Shown piece by piece: positions 30,227 through 39,753 of a DNA stretch of 64,000 bases. Every line of letters starts with the position of its first letter. The first letter of the stretch is position 1. Location of the stretch: NCBI RefSeq assembly GCF_012971725.1, contig NZ_CP048833.1, forward strand, positions 3,410,001-3,474,000, read 5' to 3'. The notes under the pieces were generated by a model, which made no database searches, was not told the origin of the DNA, and worked only from the letters and a program-made list of their open reading frames with translations. This DNA is from Pseudomonas multiresinivorans (GTDB lineage Bacteria; Pseudomonadota; Gammaproteobacteria; Pseudomonadales; Pseudomonadaceae). The translations under genes and the position numbers were made by a program.

Positions 30227-30604
30227 ATGCCACGCGGCGACAAAGGCAAGTACACCGAGAAGCAGAAGCGCAAGGCCGAGCACATCGAGGAAAGCTACGA
30301 AGAACGCGGCGTACCCAAGGCGGAAGCCGAGGCGCGAGCCTGGGCGACCGTGAACAAGCAGTCCGGCGGCGGCGAGCGCAAGGGCGGTTCGGGCCAGCAG
30401 AAAAGCGCCACCGCCAAGGCCGCTGCACGCAAGAGCTCGGCCCGTCGAGCCGTTGCCAGCAAGCAAGGCGTGCCGCGCCCTGACCAGCCGCTGGAATCCA
30501 TGACCAAGGCCGAGCTGCTCAATCGTGCGCGCACCCGGCACATCGCCGGGCGCTCCAGCATGCGCAAGCAGCAACTGATCGACGCCTTGCGAAAAGCGGC
30601 CTGA
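30227..30604 (+). CDS. Small basic protein with Rho_N/SAP-like C-terminal motif
   Basis: A 125-residue, strongly basic protein. The N-terminal third (PRGDKGKYTEKQKRKAEHIEE, then RGVPKAEAEARAWATVNK) is a helical segment seen in proteins often annotated as plasmid stabilisation proteins. The middle is a Gly/Lys/Ala-rich linker. The C-terminus, SMTKAELLNRARTRHIAGRSSMRKQQLIDALRKA, resembles a Rho N-terminal/SAP fold that binds nucleic acid. The ATG at 30227 has CAGGAG upstream, and a hairpin GCCCTT/AAGGGC sits at 30181-30196 in the leader. It converges with ligD. A DNA-binding or DNA-protection role is plausible; function is unknown. Confidence 0.7.
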   Translation: MPRGDKGKYTEKQKRKAEHIEESYEERGVPKAEAEARAWATVNKQSGGGERKGGSGQQKSATAKAAARKSSARRAVASKQGVPRPDQPLESMTKAELLNRARTRHIAGRSSMRKQQLIDALRKAA

Positions 30605-30630
30605 GCCGGTGGGGCGCTGAATTCGCCTCC

Positions 30631-33171
30631 TCAGCCGTCCAGCTTGCCGCGCATTTTCGCGCTCAACCGTTGCCGGGTCTTCGCCCATTCGGCCCAGGGG
30701 TCGGAGCCTGCCAGACGCTCGTCGACATTCGCGAGGGTCCATTGGTTTGCCGACTTGAGCGTGGGAAGCTCATCGCGGCTGATCGGCACCGAGACCGGCA
30801 GCCCCTCTCTCGCGCGCACCGACCATACGCACACCGTGCTGGCGCCCCGGCTGTTGCGCAGGTAATCGATGAAAATCTTCCCGACACGATTCTTCGGCCC
30901 CGATACGGCGCTGAAGCGGTCCGGCATCAGGCGGGCCATGTATCGGCTGATGGCATGGGCGAAGTCCTTCACTTCATCCCAGCCATGGTGCCGCTGTAGC
31001 GGCACGAGGATATGCATGCCCTTGCCGCCGCTGGTCTTGAGGAAGGCCGTCAGGCCCAGTTCATCCAGCAACGTGAGGGTCAACTGGGTCGCCTCGATCA
31101 TCCGCTGCCAGGGCAGCGCCGGATCGGGGTCGAGGTCCAGGACGAAGCGGTCGGGTTTCTCCAGGTCATCGAGCGCGGCGTTCCAGGTATGCAGCTCCAG
31201 CGCGCCCATCTGCGCGGCACCCACCAACGCCTTGGCCGAGGCTATGCGCAGCAGCGGTGCGTGGCCAGGATCAAGCTGCGGGTCCAGTTGTTCGGCGCCG
31301 GGAATCCCGGTACGCGAGGCATGGCGCTGGAAGAACTGCTCGCCCGCCACACCATCGGGCGCCCGCACCAGGGACACCGGGCGGTCGGCCAGCCAGGGCA
31401 GCAGGCATTCCGCGGCTTTGTCGTAGTAGCGCGCCACATCGATCTTGCGCAGCTTGCTGGTGGGATCGACCACTCGCTCGGGATGGGTAACGGTCACGCC
31501 TTCCAGGACATTGCCGCTGTTCGAGCGTGACGGGCTGGCAGCGTCGGCGCGGCCAGCCTTGTTCGGTTTTTCCTCGACTATCGCCTGCGCCGGCTTGTCA
31601 CTGCGCAGGCCGTGGAACACCGCCTGGCGCACCCTGCCTTCGCGGGTGATCTCGGCGAAGGCGACTTCGCCCAGCAATTCCGGACGCAGCCAGGTCACGC
31701 CCTTGGCGTCGGCTCCCTTGGGCGGCTCCCGCAGCGGGCAGGTCTTGCGCTGCAGCGGCTGGAACTGCTGATGCAGTCTCTTCAGGCTGGCCGCGCTGAA
31801 ACCGGTGCCTACTTTGCCGGCGTAGCGCAGTTCGCCGTTCTCGTCGTGCAGCGCGAGCAGCAAGGCGCCGAAATACGAGCGCGAGCCCTTGGGTTCGCTG
31901 TAGCCGACGATCACGAACTCCTGCCGGCGCTTGCACTTGAGCTTGATCCAGTCGGAGGAGCGTTTTTCCGTATAGAGGCTGCCCGCACGCTTGCCGATCA
32001 GCCCTTCCAGGCCGAGCCGGCAGGCGCTGTCGAGGATGCTGCGCGGGTCGTCGGTGAAGTCCTCGGAATAGCGCAGGCAGTCATTGCCATTACCGCGCAG
32101 GACCTGTGCCAGCGCCTGGCGCCGCTGCTCCAGGGGCTTGTTGCGGTAATCCTCGCCATCCAGCCAGAGCAGGTCGAACAACGTGTAGTGGATGGGCGCC
32201 GAGACCGCGGCATCGAAGGCATTCTGCAGGCGCTGGAAGTCCGGGCGGCCCTCCTCGTCCATCACCAGTATCTCGCCGTCCAGCCAGCCGGACGACACCG
32301 GCAGTGCCGACAGCGCCGCGCACAGTTCGGGCAGCTTCTTCGACCAGTCGTGGCCGTTGCGGGTCAGCAGCTTGACCTGGTCGCCGTCGAGTCGGGCAAG
32401 CAGGCGGTAGCCATCGAGCTTGATTTCGTAGCGCCAGTCGCCTGCCGGTGGCGCGTCCACCAGAGTGGCGAGCTCGGGAGAAACAGCCGCCGGCAGGCTG
32501 GCCTTGCCGGGCGTTTTCCTCGTGGCCGGTTTCTTCACAGCCGCCCCAGGCCTGGCGTGCTTTGGCGAGGCCGGCCTGGCTCCGACCGCCTCGCTGGGCA
32601 ATGCCTGCCCGGAGACCACGCTCAACGGCTGCTCGGTGAGGATGTCGTAGCGCGGGTAGTCCCGTGCCTGGTCATCCCGCCCCTTGATCAGGAACCACTG
32701 CGGCTGCCGTCCGGCCATGCGGGTGCGGATCAGGTTCCAGCTGCCGGTGAGCTTGCTGCCCACCAGGCGGAACTTGAGGTGGCCACTGCCGAGGCCTTCG
32801 TGGGGATCGCCGATGGGTATCCAGCGGCCCTCGTCCCAGACGATCACGTCGCCGGCACCGTAATGACCTTCCGGGATGTGACCTTCGAAGCCCGCGTAGT
32901 CCAGTGGATGATCCTCCACCTCGATGGCCAGGCGCTTCACGCTGGGATCGAGGCAGGGGCCCTTGGGCACCGCCCAGCTCTTGAGCACACCATCGAGTTC
33001 GAGGCGGAAGTCGTAATGCAGGTGGCTGGCGTCGTGCTTCTGCACGACGAAGGCAGCCTCCCCCTCCCGGTACGCCGGTGATTCGCCGCGTGGCTCGGGA
33101 GTGCCGCTGAAGTCGCGTTTGCGCGCGTATTCCTTCAGGGTGCTGTCCTTGACGGCTTTGGCCCCGGCCAT
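30631..33171 (-). CDS. ligD: Multifunctional NHEJ ligase LigD
   Basis: An 846-residue three-domain enzyme for end joining. In order: an N-terminal 3'-phosphoesterase (KHDASHLHYDFRLELDG, WAVPKGPCLDP, DHPLDYAGFEG; about residues 30-170), an Ala/Lys/Pro linker, an ATP-dependent ligase with the adenylated lysine in YEIKLDGYR near residue 250 and GLIGKRAGSLYTEKRS, then a C-terminal primase-like polymerase (FVLDLDPDPALPW, KTSGGKGMHILVPL). The domain order PE-Lig-Pol is that of Pseudomonas LigD. The ATG is three bases after the stop of the acidic protein gene, with GAGGAACA as its ribosome binding site. Ku is the expected partner. Confidence 0.96.
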   Translation of the reverse strand: MAGAKAVKDSTLKEYARKRDFSGTPEPRGESPAYREGEAAFVVQKHDASHLHYDFRLELDGVLKSWAVPKGPCLDPSVKRLAIEVEDHPLDYAGFEGHIPEGHYGAGDVIVWDEGRWIPIGDPHEGLGSGHLKFRLVGSKLTGSWNLIRTRMAGRQPQWFLIKGRDDQARDYPRYDILTEQPLSVVSGQALPSEAVGARPASPKHARPGAAVKKPATRKTPGKASLPAAVSPELATLVDAPPAGDWRYEIKLDGYRLLARLDGDQVKLLTRNGHDWSKKLPELCAALSALPVSSGWLDGEILVMDEEGRPDFQRLQNAFDAAVSAPIHYTLFDLLWLDGEDYRNKPLEQRRQALAQVLRGNGNDCLRYSEDFTDDPRSILDSACRLGLEGLIGKRAGSLYTEKRSSDWIKLKCKRRQEFVIVGYSEPKGSRSYFGALLLALHDENGELRYAGKVGTGFSAASLKRLHQQFQPLQRKTCPLREPPKGADAKGVTWLRPELLGEVAFAEITREGRVRQAVFHGLRSDKPAQAIVEEKPNKAGRADAASPSRSNSGNVLEGVTVTHPERVVDPTSKLRKIDVARYYDKAAECLLPWLADRPVSLVRAPDGVAGEQFFQRHASRTGIPGAEQLDPQLDPGHAPLLRIASAKALVGAAQMGALELHTWNAALDDLEKPDRFVLDLDPDPALPWQRMIEATQLTLTLLDELGLTAFLKTSGGKGMHILVPLQRHHGWDEVKDFAHAISRYMARLMPDRFSAVSGPKNRVGKIFIDYLRNSRGASTVCVWSVRAREGLPVSVPISRDELPTLKSANQWTLANVDERLAGSDPWAEWAKTRQRLSAKMRGKLDG

Positions 33172-33174
33172 GGA

Positions 33175-33606
33175 TCACTGTTCCTCGTCAGGGTCCGAGG
33201 CGTCCCAGGGTTTGCCGTCCAGCGGGTGCACACGGCTTTCCTCCGCCTCGTCCAGCCCGCCGCCCGCGCCGATCTCGTTGCCGCGGACGATGCGCAGGTC
33301 GCGGTCTGCCGGCTTGCCGGACGGCGGATCGAGCGGGGATTCGGTCCCGTCCTCGTCGATCAGGGTTTCCGGTGCCAGGTCATCCATGCTGACGCCATCC
33401 TCGACGGCGCTGTCGCCCAGCGTCTCGCCGCCGGTCATGCCCATCTCGCGGCGGCGCTGCGGTGGGAATTCGCCCTCCACCTCCTGCGGCGAGCGCTCGT
33501 CGCCAATGCGGCCTTCCGGCTGTTTCTCGAAGTCGAGTTCGCGCACGCTGCCCATGCGGTCCTCGGTATCGTCGATCTCGATGTGTTGCTGGCGTCGTTC
33601 AGTCAT
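33175..33606 (-). CDS. Acidic low-complexity protein upstream of ligD
   Basis: A 143-residue, highly acidic, probably disordered protein of unknown function, rich in D, E, G and P. It begins MTERRQQHIEIDDTEDRMGS and ends GKPWDASDPDEEQ. I chose ATG 33606 because GGAGGAG lies nine bases upstream; an ATG at 33615 is directly against that site and is less likely. Its stop is three bases before the ligD ATG, so the two are one transcription unit and probably translationally coupled. No catalytic motif is visible. A charged, disordered partner of the basic Ku tail or of DNA repair proteins is conceivable but unproven. Confidence 0.65.
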   Translation of the reverse strand: MTERRQQHIEIDDTEDRMGSVRELDFEKQPEGRIGDERSPQEVEGEFPPQRRREMGMTGGETLGDSAVEDGVSMDDLAPETLIDEDGTESPLDPPSGKPADRDLRIVRGNEIGAGGGLDEAEESRVHPLDGKPWDASDPDEEQ

Positions 33607-33696
33607 GGCGTGCATCTCCTCCGGTTGAAGAGCTCAGGCTGTCAGGCGGTTGAGCCGAACCCGGCGTACGAGTTCAGGTTCAGTGCCCGACGGGAT

Positions 33697-33724
33697 CGCA
33701 GCGGCGGCGCCGGCCGCCGCTGCG
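33697..33724 (-). terminator. Strong hairpin after katE
   Basis: A perfect 12-base-pair inverted repeat, CGCAGCGGCGGC / GCCGCCGCTGCG, with a four-base GCCG loop. It begins seven bases past the katE stop on the minus strand. No T-tract follows, so it may act as an mRNA 3'-end protecting structure or a tract-poor terminator separating katE from the acidic protein-ligD unit. Confidence 0.6.
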
Positions 33725-33731
33725 CAGCCAG

Positions 33732-35861
<2,130 letters not shown>

Positions 35862-36259
35862 GGCAGGGTTCTCCTCATCAGGATGCAGAATGGCGCCCTG
35901 TTGGGATGGACGTCGGCGCCGGGTTCTACCTGTTGGGACAGACCTCGGGCGCAGAGTTCAGATATTTGCCGCGTGGAGCCCTGATCATTAGCGTACCGTT
36001 CGGCGTTCAATCTCACCCGGAAGTTGGTGGAGCTGGGATTGCCATCGGCCACCAAGCGTCGTGGGAACGATCAGAGAGGGCCCCGTCGCCCTTCATGAGA
36101 AGCCGATTCCTGTCTCGCCATCTGGCAGGCGCATGCTTCATTTCAGACGTGCCATAACGTTATAGTTAAATGTTATGCAAGATTTTCCTGCCTCGCTCCA
36201 CAGACATCTCAGCGGACCTTCCTGACGGTCCGAACCCACGGAGCTGTCTGGGAGGCACC
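35862..36259. promoter_or_regulatory. Divergent intergenic region katE / desaturase
   Basis: Nearly 400 bases with no convincing gene. Toward katE, the minus strand has GAACTC (35959-35954), 15 bases, then TCCCAA (35938-35933), a weak relative of the element upstream of glgE. Toward the desaturase, the sequence becomes markedly AT-rich and contains a palindrome at 36153-36177 (listed separately). The desaturase leader includes GGAGG just before its ATG. Several short open frames are present but lack ribosome binding sites. Confidence 0.4.
36153..36177. promoter_or_regulatory. AT-rich inverted repeat upstream of desaturase
   Basis: CATAAC and GTTATG arms are separated by 13 bases, and the left part also contains a perfect 10-base palindrome ATAACGTTAT at 36154-36163. 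It lies about 85 bases upstream of the desaturase ATG in an otherwise GC-rich genome. It looks like an operator overlapping or next to a promoter. The cognate regulator is unknown. Confidence 0.45.
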
Positions 36260-37237
36260 ATGTCACTTTTTCCGCCTATTGGTACGCCGTCAGCGCATGA
36301 CTGGCAGCAACTGCGCGATGCCCTGGAGCGCGACCGCCTCGGGATCGGTGAGTGGCCGACCTGGCTGCTGCTCATCGGCGTCCAGGCAAGCTGGTTCGCC
36401 CTGCTGCTGGCCAGCCCCTGGCTGGGGTTGTGGCCGACCACGGTGCTGTTGGTTCCGGTCGTCGCGCTGTGGATGTCGGTACAGCACGAGCTCATGCACG
36501 GCCACCCGACCCGCCTGCCCTGGCTGAACAAGCTGCTGGGCTACGGCCCATACGCACTCTGGTATCCCTATGCGCTGTACCGCGACAGCCACCTGGCCCA
36601 TCACCGTGACGAGCAACTGACCCTGCCGGGCATCGACCCGGAAAGTCGCTACATCGGCCATGCCGGCTGGCACCGCCTGCCCGTGCCGGCGCGCGTGTTG
36701 CGCTGGGCTGACAAGACAGTGCTGGGTCGCCTGCTGATAGGTGCGCCTATAGCCCTGGGTGGCCTCGCCGTCGAGGAAGGCCGCCGACTGCGGCGCGGCG
36801 ATCGCCAGGCGTGGCTGATGTGGTCGACCCATGGGGCGCTGTGCGTGCTGCTGCTGGCCTTCGTGGAGCATTTCAGCGCGATATCCGCGCTGCACTATGT
36901 CGTCTGGGTCAGCGTACCGGCGCTTGCCCTGGGCATGCTGCGCTCCTTCTACGAGCACCGCCCCGCCAACGCTCCGGAGCAACGCAGCGTGCTCAATGAA
37001 GCCGGCTGGCCTTGGCGTTGGCTGTTCCTCAATCTCAACCTGCACCTGGTCCACCACGACCTGCCCTGGGCTCCCTGGTACCGCCTGCCGCAGCTGTACT
37101 TCGCGCACCGCGACTACTGGCTGCAGCGCAGTGGCGGCTTCCTCGTACGCGGCTACGGTGAGTTGATCCGCCGCCACGCCGTGCGGCCCGTGGATAGCCC
37201 GCGCCACCCCTTCGCCGGAACGGAGCCGATAGCATGA
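36260..37237 (+). CDS. Fatty acid desaturase-like membrane di-iron protein
   Basis: A 325-residue membrane protein of the fatty acid desaturase/hydroxylase superfamily. Three histidine boxes that would bind the di-iron centre are visible: QHELMHGH near residue 75, DSHLAHHRDE near 113, and HLVHHDLPW near 263. Four or so hydrophobic segments surround them. The ATG at 36260 has GGAGG directly upstream; upstream in-frame Mets lack this. The gene overlaps the PhnD-like gene by ATGA, implying a functional link. The substrate may be a lipid acyl chain, a carotenoid or an alkane-like compound; sequence alone does not decide. Confidence 0.85.
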   Translation: MSLFPPIGTPSAHDWQQLRDALERDRLGIGEWPTWLLLIGVQASWFALLLASPWLGLWPTTVLLVPVVALWMSVQHELMHGHPTRLPWLNKLLGYGPYALWYPYALYRDSHLAHHRDEQLTLPGIDPESRYIGHAGWHRLPVPARVLRWADKTVLGRLLIGAPIALGGLAVEEGRRLRRGDRQAWLMWSTHGALCVLLLAFVEHFSAISALHYVVWVSVPALALGMLRSFYEHRPANAPEQRSVLNEAGWPWRWLFLNLNLHLVHHDLPWAPWYRLPQLYFAHRDYWLQRSGGFLVRGYGELIRRHAVRPVDSPRHPFAGTEPIA

Positions 37238-38028
37238 CCCTGGCCATTGCCGAACTGCCGATGTACACGGCGCCCGAAGTCGTGCGCAACGCCAGCGAAG
37301 AGTGGATCGCGCACACGCTGGAGCTGCTTGGGGTTCGCCGTCAGCGCTGGCAGGGCGATGACCTGCACGCCCTGTTCCTGACCCCGGACCTGCTCTTCAC
37401 CCATACCTGCGGCTACCCGCTGATGACCGCCTTGCGCGGCCGGGTCCGGCTGGTCGGCCGGCCGGACTTCGACCTCCCCCACAGCGCCGGCGGCCAACAT
37501 TGCAGCCTGCTGCTGGTGCGCGAAGACGAGCCCCGCAACGATCTCGAATCCCTGCGCGGCTGCCGGGGCGCAGCCAATAACCCCGACTCGAACACCGGGA
37601 TGAACCTGCTGCGTCATGCGCTGGCTCCCTGGCAGCGCGACGGCCGCTATTTCAGCGAGCTGCAGTGGAGCGGCAGCCACCGCCAGAGCCTGGCATGGCT
37701 GCGCGCAGGCAGGGTCGACCTGATCGCGGTGGACAGCGCCACCTTCGCCTACCTCGCGCTCCATTCGCCGCAGGAAACCAGCGGCGTCCGCCTGCTGCAA
37801 CGCAGCGCGCAGAGCCCCACCCTGCCCTACATCACCGCCGCCGACGAGGCACTGGCCAAGGACGTCCGCGATGCCATGAACCTGGTCCTGGAACAGCATC
37901 CGCACCTGTCGAGCGCACTGCGCATCCGCCGGGTGCTGTCGGCAATCGAGGCGGATTACCAGGTGCTGCTGGATTACGAGCGCGAGGCGACCTCACTAGG
38001 CCTGGCTGCGCTGCATCCAGCTCAGTGA
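37234..38028 (+). CDS. PhnD-like substrate-binding fold protein without signal peptide
   Basis: A 264-residue protein resembling the PhnD/phosphonate-binding periplasmic family: MTLAIAELPMY at the N-terminus, LLFTHTCGYPL, LRGCRGAANNPDSNTGMNLLRHAL and LRAGRVDLIAVDSATFAYL. These correspond to ligand-loop and hinge regions. There is no signal peptide or lipobox, so it is predicted cytoplasmic, unusual for a transport binding protein and more like a sensor or enzyme-associated ligand binder. It overlaps the desaturase stop by ATGA. No cognate ABC genes follow; a 144-base gap separates it from the sigma factor gene. Confidence 0.75.
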   Translation: MTLAIAELPMYTAPEVVRNASEEWIAHTLELLGVRRQRWQGDDLHALFLTPDLLFTHTCGYPLMTALRGRVRLVGRPDFDLPHSAGGQHCSLLLVREDEPRNDLESLRGCRGAANNPDSNTGMNLLRHALAPWQRDGRYFSELQWSGSHRQSLAWLRAGRVDLIAVDSATFAYLALHSPQETSGVRLLQRSAQSPTLPYITAADEALAKDVRDAMNLVLEQHPHLSSALRIRRVLSAIEADYQVLLDYEREATSLGLAALHPAQ

Positions 38029-38052
38029 GTGTGGGTTTGCAGCGCTCGCGAA

Positions 38053-38067
38053 AACCATATTTTGGTT
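38053..38067. promoter_or_regulatory. Inverted repeat in the AT-rich gap before the sigma factor gene
   Basis: AACCA-TATTT-TGGTT sits in an AT-rich 60-base stretch between the PhnD-like and sigma factor genes. It may be an operator or part of a promoter for the sigma factor. I searched this gap by eye for a Fur-box-like sequence (GATAATGAT repeats) and did not find one, which is notable for a FecI-type gene. Confidence 0.3.
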
Positions 38068-38172
38068 ATAAACATCTTTTACAAAGCTATTTTTAAAGAA
38101 TAAGACGCCTTGCTAGGATGCCTCCACCGGAACACCGGACTCCCCCGCATCACTCAAGTTTCTGGAGCCGTC

Positions 38173-38679
38173 ATGTCCGGTGCTGACAATTCCCATGGCC
38201 AGTATGTTGGCCTGCTGTTCCGCCAGCACTACGACTGGCTGCAAGGCCGCCTGCGACGGCACCTTGAATCCGGCGCCAGCGCCGAGGACCTGGCCGCGGA
38301 AACCTTCGTCCAGTTGCTGGCCAGCCCGGTACTGGCGCCGATCCGCGAACCGCGCGCCTTGCTTACCACCATCGCCCGCCGCCTGCTGTTCCAGCTGTGG
38401 CGACGCCGCGACCTGGAGCGCGCCTACCTGCAAAGCCTCGATCCCGAAGCCGCTGACGAGCGCTCGCCCGAGCAGATCGCCGAGTTGCTCGAGGCGCTGC
38501 AACGCATCGACCAGTTGCTCGACGGCCTGCCGGCCAAGGTGAAGGCGACTTTCCTGCTGTCGCAGATCGATGGTCTGACCTATCCGGAAATCGCCCGCAC
38601 CCTGGGCATCTCCCAACGCTCGGTGAGCGACTACATGGCCAAGGCCCTGCAACGCTGCCTCAAGGCGAGCCTGTCATGA
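38173..38679 (+). CDS. FecI-type ECF sigma factor
   Basis: A 168-residue extracytoplasmic-function sigma factor. Region 2 spans roughly residues 10-75 (LLFRQHYDWLQGRLRRHL, SAEDLAAETFVQLLA, LLTTIARRLLFQLWRRRDLE). Region 4 is GLPAKVKATFLLSQIDGLTYPEIARTLG with helix-turn-helix ISQRSVSDYMAKAL. The ATG at 38173 was chosen for TGGAG upstream and family length; an upstream Met would add 21 unrelated residues. It overlaps the FecR-type gene by ATGA. It would direct transcription of the downstream TonB receptor when the surface signal is sensed. Confidence 0.9.
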   Translation: MSGADNSHGQYVGLLFRQHYDWLQGRLRRHLESGASAEDLAAETFVQLLASPVLAPIREPRALLTTIARRLLFQLWRRRDLERAYLQSLDPEAADERSPEQIAELLEALQRIDQLLDGLPAKVKATFLLSQIDGLTYPEIARTLGISQRSVSDYMAKALQRCLKASLS

Positions 38680-39632
38680 ACCGCGAACAGGAACAGGCAC
38701 TGCTGATCGAGCAGGCCACCCGCTGGCTGGTCCTGCTGCGTTCCGGCCACGCTAGCCGCGACGACTGGCAGGCGTTCATGGCCTGGCGCGAGCAGGACCT
38801 GCGTCACCAGCAACTCTGCGAACGACTGGAGCACACCCTTGGCGCATTCCGCGTGGCTCAGGCCCAGGGCGTGCGCGGCGAACAACTGCAGCGCACGCTC
38901 GGCGCCGCCGGCGCGAGCCGCCGACGGCTGCTGCAGGGTGCATTGGCAGGTGCCGGGGTGATGCTCTGCGCCGGGCTTCTGGCCGATCGACAGCTGCCGC
39001 TGGAAGAACTGAGTGCCGACCTGCACACCGCTACCGGCAGACGCCAGCGCGTCACCCTCGACGACGGCAGCGAACTGGTGCTCAACGCACGCAGCGCCGT
39101 GGACATCGACTTCACTGCGCAGCGCCGCCTGTTGCGCCTGCGACGCGGGGAAATCCAGCTGCGCGTAGCCGGTGATACGCGGCCGATGCTGATCGCCAGC
39201 GCTTTCGGCCAGGTGTTCAGCCAGGGCGGCCGCCTGCAATTGCGGCTGGACGAAGAGCGTTGCGCGGCCTCTGCACTGGAAGGTTCGCTGGAGCTGGCCA
39301 CCCTGACCGGCGAGCGCCTGCAACTGCCGCGTCGCCAGCAGGTGAGCTTCGACCGCTACGCCTTCGCCCCGCCGGCGCCCTTGGAGGGCGGCGAAGGTGC
39401 CTGGGTGGACGGCCTGCTGGAAGTACGCAACCAGCGCCTGGCGGACGTTCTCGATGCGCTGCGCCCTTACCGCAGCGGCGTGTTGCGCGTCGATCCGGCG
39501 GTGGCCGGGCTGCGCGTCAGCGGGCTGTTCCGCCTGGACGACAGCGACCAGGCCCTGGACGTCCTCGCCCGAACCTTGCCGATCCGCGTCGCGCGGCGCA
39601 CGGCTCTGTGGGTGAGCGTCGGGCCGGCCTGA
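38676..39632 (+). CDS. FecR-type anti-sigma/sigma regulator
   Basis: A 318-residue single-pass regulator. The N-terminal cytoplasmic domain (EQATRWLVLLRSGHASRDDWQAFMAW) binds the sigma factor. A membrane segment follows a double-arginine stretch (SRRRLLQGALAGAGVMLCAG, residues about 91-110). The periplasmic FecR domain is HTATGRRQRVTLDDGSELVLNARS through LRRGEIQLRV, and the C-terminal STN-like domain (RLADVLDALRPYRSGVLRV) would meet the receptor's signalling domain. The SRRRLL motif before the hydrophobic segment resembles a Tat-type signal. Overlaps the sigma gene by ATGA. Confidence 0.9.
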   Translation: MNREQEQALLIEQATRWLVLLRSGHASRDDWQAFMAWREQDLRHQQLCERLEHTLGAFRVAQAQGVRGEQLQRTLGAAGASRRRLLQGALAGAGVMLCAGLLADRQLPLEELSADLHTATGRRQRVTLDDGSELVLNARSAVDIDFTAQRRLLRLRRGEIQLRVAGDTRPMLIASAFGQVFSQGGRLQLRLDEERCAASALEGSLELATLTGERLQLPRRQQVSFDRYAFAPPAPLEGGEGAWVDGLLEVRNQRLADVLDALRPYRSGVLRVDPAVAGLRVSGLFRLDDSDQALDVLARTLPIRVARRTALWVSVGPA

Positions 39633-39718
39633 ATCCGCGCCGCCTGCCAGGGCGGTTCTAAGGACATAACCAATCGATCTGCAAGGTTCCCGCGTACCGC
39701 TGCACAGAGATGACGTAA

Positions 39719-39737
39719 GCGCCGCCCTTTGCGGCGC
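39719..39737 (+). promoter_or_regulatory. Hairpin in the TonB receptor leader
   Basis: A perfect 7-base-pair stem GCGCCGC/GCGGCGC with loop CCTTT, ending 16 bases before the receptor ATG and just upstream of its GGGGGAG ribosome binding site. It could be an attenuator, an mRNA stability element or a weak terminator after fecR. The sigma-dependent promoter of the receptor gene is expected just upstream, in 39640-39718. Confidence 0.4.
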
Positions 39738-39753
39738 ATCTTCTGGGGGAGTC

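Noticed and set aside
37234..38028. Treating the PhnD-like protein as a phosphonate transporter component
   Set aside because: No signal peptide, permease or ATPase for phosphonates nearby; it is coupled to a desaturase instead.
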